Shown in pieces: positions 56,950 to 64,000 of a DNA stretch of 64,000 bases. The stretch spans positions 36,178,341-36,242,340 of the forward strand of contig CAMTDV010000012.1 in NCBI GenBank assembly GCA_947069175.1, given 5' to 3'. The notes beneath the pieces are model-generated. The model was not told where the DNA came from, made no database searches, and saw only the letters and a list, made by a program, of their open reading frames with translations. How positions within the stretch are numbered: the stretch's first letter is position 1; each line of letters opens with the position of its first letter. The DNA comes from Scalesia atractyloides. Taxonomy: Eukaryota; Streptophyta; Magnoliopsida; Asterales; Asteraceae. Both the position numbers and the translations under genes were made by a program.

Positions 56950-58116
56950 TAAAATCCATCAAGGTTACATCCATATATTCCCACCATGCTTATAATCTCA
57001 AATTTTCAACATGAATCATGTGGGTGGGGGCCCACATGGGGGGTTAAGTGTAAAGATAATTTATAACATGTGTTTATTTATTAGATATTTAGGTAATTAA
57101 CTTAAGTATGGTGATTAGGGGTTGATCTTGTATCATTAGCAAGTAATTATGGTTTAAGGTGTTAATCCATGTTAATTAGTCCTTTTTACTAAGTGGTATA
57201 CATTTCAAATAACGAAAACGTCACTAGTTCGCTCACCGGCACAATATCAGTTAATATACGAACTTTATTATTTAATACCGGAAGCTTTGGTTTTGACCAC
57301 CGCAAGTGTCGTGGCGTTTACTTACTGCACTTCCTATCTAGAAACTAATTCGCTAGATGAATATATGTTGAGTTAGGATGGCCGAAATGCCTTTCATTCG
57401 ATCGTTCGCTCGATATCGACACTTATATATCCTGCCGTCGATCTTTTCCGGAAGTTGTGTTTCTGTGACCTTAAGATAGTTGAATGGATTCTGAGTCCCA
57501 AATGAGGCTTAACTAGTTCTCTAGATACATGAATGAGGCTATCAGCCACTAAAATGTCTGTCGGTTCGCCAAACGGTAGCTCTCCGGTCGAGTCATGCAC
57601 TATTTGCCGTATGACCGGAAACGATGTCTTTTGTGCATTTTTTCTATTTTCATATTATTTTGTTATTATTCTAAAATCCGAAATCCACCGAATTAATATT
57701 GCGGACAAACTGAAATTTGTCGCCGAACAATTTTGCAAGTTAGGCGTTGTACCGGAAAGTTATATATTTTTGTAATGGGGGTCCCATATAAGTGTTTTCA
57801 TATATATATGGACTCAGTTATGGCATTAGCATGCCATTATTCGTTGTTCTGATTCGTTTTAGCAGTTTTGCTGACACAAGTAGTGCAACCGCAAATAGTG
57901 CCCCAACACTTTCTACCAACACTTTTAGGGCATTGTTTGGTTTGTTCGCGTCGTAACGGAAACCAGTATATGTTATGATCTGGTTTACTTGTCCTAATAC
58001 TTATAATACGACGAACGACTCAGTTACGTAATCAAATTAGATATAATGCATGAGATCATGTACTCAAAATAGTGATTAGATTGTACGGAACTACCGGTTA
58101 TTTGCCATTTGTCACA

Positions 58117-58152
58117 TACTCCCCCTTTTAAAAGAATTTCATCCCGAAATTC
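58117..58152 (-). other. Polypurine tract and AATTTC box of element F
   Basis: The minus strand reads GAATTTCGGGATGAAATTC, then TTTTAAAAGGGGGAGTA, directly before the LTR start TGTGACAAATGG. Confidence 0.85.
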
Positions 58153-59340
58153 ACTTTGAGGCATCCTCTGAAGGAGTCTCCTTGAACAGGTGGGGTACTT
58201 TGTCTTGATTTGATCTTCACGTCCCACGTATACTCGGGTCCCTGATGTGAGTTCCAGTGAACTTTGACTAGTTTGATTTGACTTCTCCTTGTGTTTTGAA
58301 ATTTCCAGTCCATAACCTCAATGGGTTCTTTGCCAAACTGGAGTTTGTCATCAATATGAATTTCAACTACTGGGATGATAACCGTGTCATTAGTCGGGCT
58401 TTTCTTTAGATTAGACACATGAAATTTGTCGTTTATGTTGTTAAGTTCCTCTAGCAGTTTCAACTTGTAAGCCACTGTACCAATCTTTGCCAAAATTTTG
58501 AAAGGCCCTAATGTATCTCGGGTTTAGTTTTTCCGCGCTTCCCGAATCTAGCTACTCCCTCCCAAGGTGAGACTTTCAGTAAAACTTTGTCTCCAACCTC
58601 GAAGGATAATGGGTTGCGTCTCTGATCTGCGTAGCTTTTTTGTCTATCTCGAGCCGCTTTGATACGCTAACGGGTCTTGAATATTTGTCTGTGGTCTCTT
58701 GTACTAGTTCGGGACCAATGAGTTATTTGTCACCGACTCCCGCCCAACATAGCGGAGATCGACACTTTCGTCCAAATAGTGCTTCAAACGGCGTGGCCTT
58801 GATACTGGTGTGATAACTGTTATTGTAGGAAAACTCTACCAATGGTAAATGAGTATCCCAGTTTCCGCCTAAATCCATCACACAGGCCCGAAGCATGTCT
58901 TCCAATGTTTGAATGGTTTGCTCGCTTTGACCGTCGGTCTGCGGGTGAAAAAACTGTGCTTAAATCTAAGCAAGAACCAAACGATGTTTGAAATGATTGC
59001 CATATCCGCGACACGAAACGACCATCTCTATCGTAAATTATCAGATTGGCACTCTATGACGTGCCACGATTTCCTTAAGATACAGTTCAGCTAACTTCTC
59101 GGTACTGTCTTTCTCACGGATGGGTAAGAAGTGAGCTGACTTGGTTAACTGATCGGTGATAACCCAGATCATGTAATGATTTCGAGAGGTCCGTCCGTAG
59201 TTTTGTAATAGAAATCCTTGAGATTTGTTCCCTCTTTCAAATAGGTAACTCAGGTTGTTGCAATAAACCAGATGGTTTTTAGGCCTTGACCTTTGCACAA
59301 GTTAGCCATTCCCAACATGGGTCGCAATATCTTTCTTGAG
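58128..59340 (-). pseudogene. Integrase with chromodomain-like tail of element F
   Basis: DQLTKSAHFLPIREKDSTEK (about 59160-59100) lies just after the first catalytic aspartate. HLPLVEFSYNNSYHTSIKAT and FEALFGRKCRSPLCWAGVGD (58860-58730) lie after the glutamate. FHVSNLKKSPTNDTVIIPVV and LVKVHWNSHQGPEYTWDVKI form the C-terminal chromodomain-like end (58440-58240). Stops and shifts occur about every 200 bases. Confidence 0.9.
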
Positions 59341-59453
59341 ATTAGGCCACCAATAATACTCTTTTAGATCCTGGTACATTTTATCCCATCCTGGGTGTAT
59401 CGAGGATTTGGACTTGTGTGCTTCATCCAGCACCAAGTCTTGCAAATCACCAA

Positions 59454-60760
59454 TTAGGGAATCCAGATCCTTCCCATGAAATATAGAGTCCCATCCTTGT
59501 TCGGTTCCAGTTGCTTTTCCATTCCCCGTAATGATTCCGCTGGAATGTTTTCTAGTTTCAACGCTTCTTGTTGTGCATCGTGTATTCGAGCCGCAAAGTT
59601 CGTCTGGATCGTAATTTCTAAAGCTCGTACCCGTAAAGTTTTGACTCGTTCCTTCCTGCTCAGAGCATCTGCTACAACATTTGCCTTGCCTGGGTGATAC
59701 TTGATCTCACAGTCATAATCATTCAACAATTCTACCAACGCCGTTGGTGCTTATTTAGTTCCTTTTGAGTGAATATGTGTTGAAGATTTTTATGATCTGT
59801 GGGTATGGTACACTTAGTGCCATAATATACACCAGATTTTTAAAGAAAATACCACTGCACCTAGTTTTAGGTCATGAGTGGTAAGTTCCTTTCGTGAACT
59901 TTCAACTGAAGACACGCGTACGCGATAACTTTTTCATGTTGCATTAACACGCAACCCAAGCCTTGATGCGATGCATCACAATACACTACAAAGTCATCGG
60001 TTACATAATTTTTCTTTTAATACTTGAAATGTCAATTCTTGCTTTTCTCCCGAATCGCACTTATCATCCTTTTGTGTAAGCGAGGTTAGCGGCTGAGCAA
60101 CTTTTGAGAAGTTCTCAATAAATCTCCTGTAATATCTCGCTAAACCTAGAAATTGTCGTATCTCCATGGGAGTTCTTGGTGTGGTCTAATTCTTTATAGC
60201 CTCGATCTTTGGAGGGTCAACATGTATTCCGTTCTCATTCACTACGTGACCGAGAAATTGTACTTCGCGATCCAAAATTCGCATTTCAATAATTTAGCAT
60301 ATAATTGCCCCTTCTTTAGCAACTCCAGTATAGTTCTTAAGTGTTGTTCGTGTTCTTCCTTGGTTCGCGAGTATATCAATATGACATCTATAAAAACAAT
60401 CACGAACTTGTCGAGCTATGGCTTACATACCCGGTTCATCGAATCCATAAATACCGTAGGGGCGTTTGTTAGGCCAAAAGGTATAACAAGGAACTCGTAA
60501 TGACCATAGCGAGTCCTAAACGGTGTCTTAGGAACACTTTCCTCTTGGATTCTTAACTGATGATACCCGATCTTAAATCAATCTTTAAGTAAAAACTCAA
60601 CCCTTGTAATGATCGAATAGATCGTCGATTCTTGGTAATGGGTACCGGTTGTTGATGGTTAACTTGTTTAGTTTTCGGGTAGCCTATGCACACCTGGAAG
60701 GTTCCATCTTTCTTCTCTACAAAGGCACCGAAGCTCCCCATGGCGAGGAACTCATTCTAA
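59454..60760 (-). pseudogene. Reverse transcriptase and RNase H of element F
   Basis: YHPGKANVVADALSRKERVK (59700-59640) is the conserved end of RNase H. RT remnants include GAFVEKKDGTFQVCIGYPKT and FYLKIDLRSG (60741-60560), plus broken frames covering the catalytic region at 60400-60350. The remaining motifs are degraded. Confidence 0.88.
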
Positions 60761-61099
60761 TGAATCCTTTGGCTAACAACTTTCGTAGTTGTGTGGATAG
60801 TCTTTGCATTTATGACGGAGCTAATTGGTATGGAGTCTTCGCTACTGGTGCGACTCTGGCACCAAATCAATGCGAAGGTTGGCGTGTCATTACGGAGGTA
60901 ATCTAGAAAAATCTGCTGGAAAGACTTCGAGGGAATTCCTTCACAACGGTTATTTCTTCCAATTTTGGCTCCCCAGTTTCCTTGTCGACTACGTGAGTTA
61001 GAAAGGCTATGCAACCTTTCTGTAGGCACTTCTGGCCTTCATGTAATTAATGATTTCATAAGGGTGTCTTGTGCTTTTCTCTGTGTACTACAAGTGTTT

Positions 61100-61430
61100 C
61101 TTCGTTTGGCGGGGGATGCAGATATTTTCCTCAGGACAACCTACTTTTGCTTGGTTATACGTCAACAAGTCTATGCCAAAAGCTACGTCGTAACAACCCA
61201 GATAAACGGGTAAAAGATTGATATTAAATTCTTGTTCTCCAAGTTCCAACGTGCATCTTTTATAACTTCCCCTGACATTGACTAATTTACCGTTGGCAAA
61301 TCCTATAGAATGAGGGAACGTCTATCTTACTTGACTCTAGGTCAAGTATATTTTGAATTTTATAGAGATGAAATAAAATCAGCACATGTATCAAACAAGA
61401 TGGATGCGAGATGTCGGTTGTTAGAAAACG
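61100..61430 (-). pseudogene. Protease remnant of element F
   Basis: It lies between RT and gag. The minus strand near 61370-61200 contains a frame with FDTCADFISSL-like and NFINVRGSYK-like phrases where the aspartic protease is expected. The active site cannot be read with certainty. Confidence 0.45.
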
Positions 61431-61469
61431 TATCGGTGGCCTTTTAATGATTCCTCATGACTCAGGGAT

Positions 61470-61650
61470 CAAAACTGTGCATCTCGGATCTTTGGTATTG
61501 ATTTCGGAGCATCTCAGATTACTGTTCCGGATTACATCTCGGATACCTCATTTCGAATTACATCTAGGATACCTTATTTCTGACGGATTCCCATCTCGGA
61601 TAGCAAATCGGATTACCATCTCGGACTCTTGTTTCAAATTGGGTACTCTT
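61470..61650. repeat. Degenerate CATCTCGGAT repeats
   Basis: About eight copies of CATCT(C/A)GGAT or its variants with a period near 19-20 bp (for example CATCTCGGATCTTTGG, CATCTCGGATACCTCA). They lie between the protease and gag remnants of element F. Confidence 0.7.
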
Positions 61651-62479
61651 CCAAGTTGAACTCGAAAAGGTGGGAAGTTAACCGACTGAGTAATAAACAT
61701 TTTGGTAGACTGAAATTAATCCGTAGACAATTTTACAAACCGATTGCATGGTTAGAATCATGCGATTTTTAGGAAAACAAAATTTTGGACATTATATGTC
61801 ATTGGATTCGTATCGACGAGACGAGTCTAACGCTAATTCTCCATTAGCTAACTTGATAACGTGTCTAATTTACAAGACTCTAATTCGAATATAGGCTTAA
61901 CACCTAAAGACACTAGCTAAGCTCAGTGTTGCTATCAAAAGAATTGATACATAATGAATGTAGAGTAGAACGTACGCATGTCCACATCAGGATCTTGTGG
62001 GGTATCCATAGTTTCTGCTCACTCACACTTTAATTCACTTGCCTGATTCATTCTTGAGACGTTCATGCTTGAAGTGGCCTTCATGTCACACTTAACATCC
62101 CTGTTCTGGGTTGAGTCTTACTAACTTATTGGTTTCTATTTTGTGTCTTGATTCACCACACTTCTACTCTTCGCACTTTTTCAAGTGCCCTATTGAGGAA
62201 ATTTTCACTTATCACATTTAGGATTTCAGTAAGTTACCAGCATATTTCTTGGTGCTAGCATCAATTATGGTAGCAATTGCCTTCATTTCTATCATCATGA
62301 AGTTCCCCTTTCGTTTGTTACTCACTCTCAATCCTGCCTTAAGGGATGTGTATTTTCGTTACCCTTCGCTAGTAGATTCCACATGCGTTTCCTTCCTTTC
62401 CGCACCTTTCTTATATAATTCTCATTCTCACCGCATCCTTGGTGAGACTAACTGCGAGAGTTACTGTTTGAGTGATGAA

Positions 62480-63090
62480 GGTAGGGAGGGATGAGGTGGT
62501 CATGTTTTTGTTCTTAGAGGCTAAACCCAAATTTAGCGCTCAATGCGTTTGATATCAGGTGTTCCCCAGTATGGAACAACCCTTGAGAGATCGTGAAAGC
62601 ATCGAGTGTAACAAACAACGTTGGCTGCGATCATGATCGAGTTCTAGGATCCCGTTTCTACCCTTGGAATTTCACTCAGCGAGCAATACTCTTCTCGCAT
62701 AAGATTCTTGAGTTCTTCCCATGATAACCGCTTTGTAGTATCACTCCTTCAACTTTCTACTTGAGGATTTCACCAAGTTAACGCTGCATTCAGCAGGAGA
62801 CTCTTTGTTTACCTCATCGTTTACTCAGAAGTGCATTTACTAGCATTGCTAACCGGCTCCGTTGTCTTTAGCGGGCATAACCTACTGGCACCAATGAGGT
62901 CTCGCTGCTTACAATCCGGGAAAGCCTTAGAATTTAAAACCTTGTATACTCGCATCTTCAGGTGTAGCGCTACCACTCGTTTCCTTGTCTATTGGGATCC
63001 GAACCATTTGAACTACCAGCACCACCAGTTTCGCCACTAGTGTCGACTAAGTTACCGTCGTGTCGTGCGATTTCCGCAACCGTATGTCCT
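62480..63090 (-). pseudogene. Gag remnant of element F
   Basis: Minus-strand pieces read SLLLNAALTW and NPQVES, then AVIMGRTQESYAREVLL and NSKGRN in shifted frames, matching the conserved Ty3/gypsy gag core (AALTWWN..., W-E-D/E-L-K...). A probable start region with EGHTVAEIARHDGNLVDTSG is near 63090-63030. It is heavily broken. Confidence 0.6.
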
Positions 63091-63179
63091 TCCATAGGAA
63101 CTCTAGTTCGGCTTACCCAGTAAGTCATGGATTAACTAACCCCTTTCGGGTGTACCCTTCATTTTGGCGCCACGTTTCT

Positions 63180-64000
63180 TCTTAATACCCAAGATTAAGA
63201 GAAGCTAAACATATATTTGGGTAAATATAGTCTACCAATCGCCTAAGAATAAAGAATGCCATCCAAAATTCATGGTACCTCTTGCGTGTATCGGCCATAT
63301 GTCTAATTGGAAAGGAAATATAACTCGTTGAGGAGGAGAAAAGAAATGGTCATCTCCAACCTTACAGCATGTACTCCATACTTCGTGGACTTCAATCGTC
63401 TAAAGTAGAAAAAGAAAAAAAAATATCCTTTGCACACAAACCCGTGTGATGAATACGTTGATATCCCTTGAGCTCCACGAGCTCCAGCTAGATTGTTATA
63501 ATTTTCCATAGATATCGAATAGAATGAAATGAGGGTCTTGAAGCATGGCTCGTGCCATACCATCCCTTGGAATAAGACGAATGTCAAACGATGGAGTTTA
63601 ATGTAATATCTTTCCAATAAATAAGATAAGGTGCCATAGACACCATGGAACCAACCCATGTACGAGAACTCTAGACCATTGAGGAAACATCCTCTTTGGG
63701 TGGCCAACCAGTTTTTTGTTTGTTTAGATGACTAGTTTCAATCGACTCGTGATATAGATAAAATGTTAGATGCAAACAAATACGTGTGGTGTTTATGTGT
63801 CATAGGGTGTTATTGCAACCACCCTGGTTAGTGTCCCACTAGATAGAAACTCGAACAACTTTACAATTTCGAATGGGTAGTGATCTTTAACTTGACCCGC
63901 ATAGCCCACCAGGATTCTCATCCAATGCAAGTTATTATTACGTGGGCCCCCGTAATAATAAATTGCCTTGCATGGTCACCCTAGTGTTCTACCGTTCAAA
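63180..64000. other. Unassigned sequence at the right edge
   Basis: It should be leader and 5' LTR of element F, but I could not find a primer binding site or the LTR end. A 134-codon minus-strand frame (63707-63303) resembles no protein I know and is probably chance. Confidence 0.4.

Larger units (their letters stand above)
53579..58116 (-). repeat. 4.5-kb 3' LTR of element F
   Basis: The plus strand starts TGTCACACAATGG and ends ATTTGTCACA next to the polypurine tract. The left end is inferred from TG...CA and from similarity of the first 350 bases in layout to other LTRs here (for example AAGTTGGCGAGTTC at about 53960). It holds a minisatellite and two TA microsatellites. No protein-coding gene is seen, though there are short frames around 57533-57775. 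At 4.5 kb it is unusually long. Confidence 0.7.
53579..64000 (-). mobile_element. Ty3/gypsy LTR retrotransposon F, right end outside window
   Basis: The minus-strand element has its 3' LTR at 53579-58116, a polypurine tract at 58117-58130 and an AATTTC box beside it. Then come integrase with chromodomain tail, RNase H, reverse transcriptase, protease remnant and gag up to about 63.1 kb. The 5' LTR was not found before the window ends. Gene order and motifs fit a chromovirus. All genes are broken. Confidence 0.82.

Noticed and set aside
63303..63707. 134-codon minus-strand frame as a host gene
   Set aside because: No recognisable domain, a poly-phenylalanine run from an A-rich tract, and a position in the leader or LTR region of element F.

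Overview
This is plant nuclear DNA with the look of a composite (Asteraceae) genome: AT-rich, almost without host genes, and built from nested and mostly decayed transposable elements. I see no rRNA or tRNA gene, no CRISPR array, no bacterial-style operon and no convincing intact cellular gene. The composite assignment is inference, from Ty3/gypsy and Ty1/copia families that I recognise as abundant there. Element names A to H are labels for this window only.

Layout. 1-5778: LTR element A, plus strand, without coding capacity; its 5' LTR is cut by the window edge. About 6.1-35.7 kb: one old, broken Ty1/copia-like locus on the minus strand (a pol tail at 35.6 kb, then a long downstream ORF), split by successive insertions. 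These are a 105-bp MITE (6259-6363); a solo LTR of family A (7927-10400, duplication TTTGA) that holds a solo LTR of family B (8253-8894); an LTR-derived block (10838-12828, CTCAA); and Ty3/gypsy element C (14169-34124, ATTGT/ATTCT). The left LTR of C is split by Ty3/gypsy element B (15593-26057, duplication ATGAC), whose own LTR is split by solo LTR H (25584-26051, duplication CTAAC). The flanking duplications give the relative order of the insertions.

36.4-39.8 kb: a dead non-LTR retrotransposon D, plus strand, with a reverse transcriptase and a C-terminal zinc finger plus restriction-like endonuclease. 42197-45320: a hAT DNA transposon with perfect 8-bp target duplications and one visible frameshift in its transposase; it is the best preserved element here. 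46.8-53.6 kb: a 5'-truncated Ty3/gypsy element E of TAT/Retand type, plus strand, followed by an intron-containing gene on the opposite strand with its own TATA box. 53579 to at least 63.1 kb: Ty3/gypsy element F, minus strand, with a 4.5-kb LTR that carries a palindromic minisatellite.

How the parts relate. B and E both belong to the TAT group, and both carry an antisense gene between integrase and the 3' LTR, each with a TATA box and probable introns. That antisense gene, the endonuclease-type LINE, and the hAT element with its palindromic subterminal arrays are the most interesting contents. Every retroelement pol gene in the window is broken by stops, frameshifts or loss of catalytic segments.
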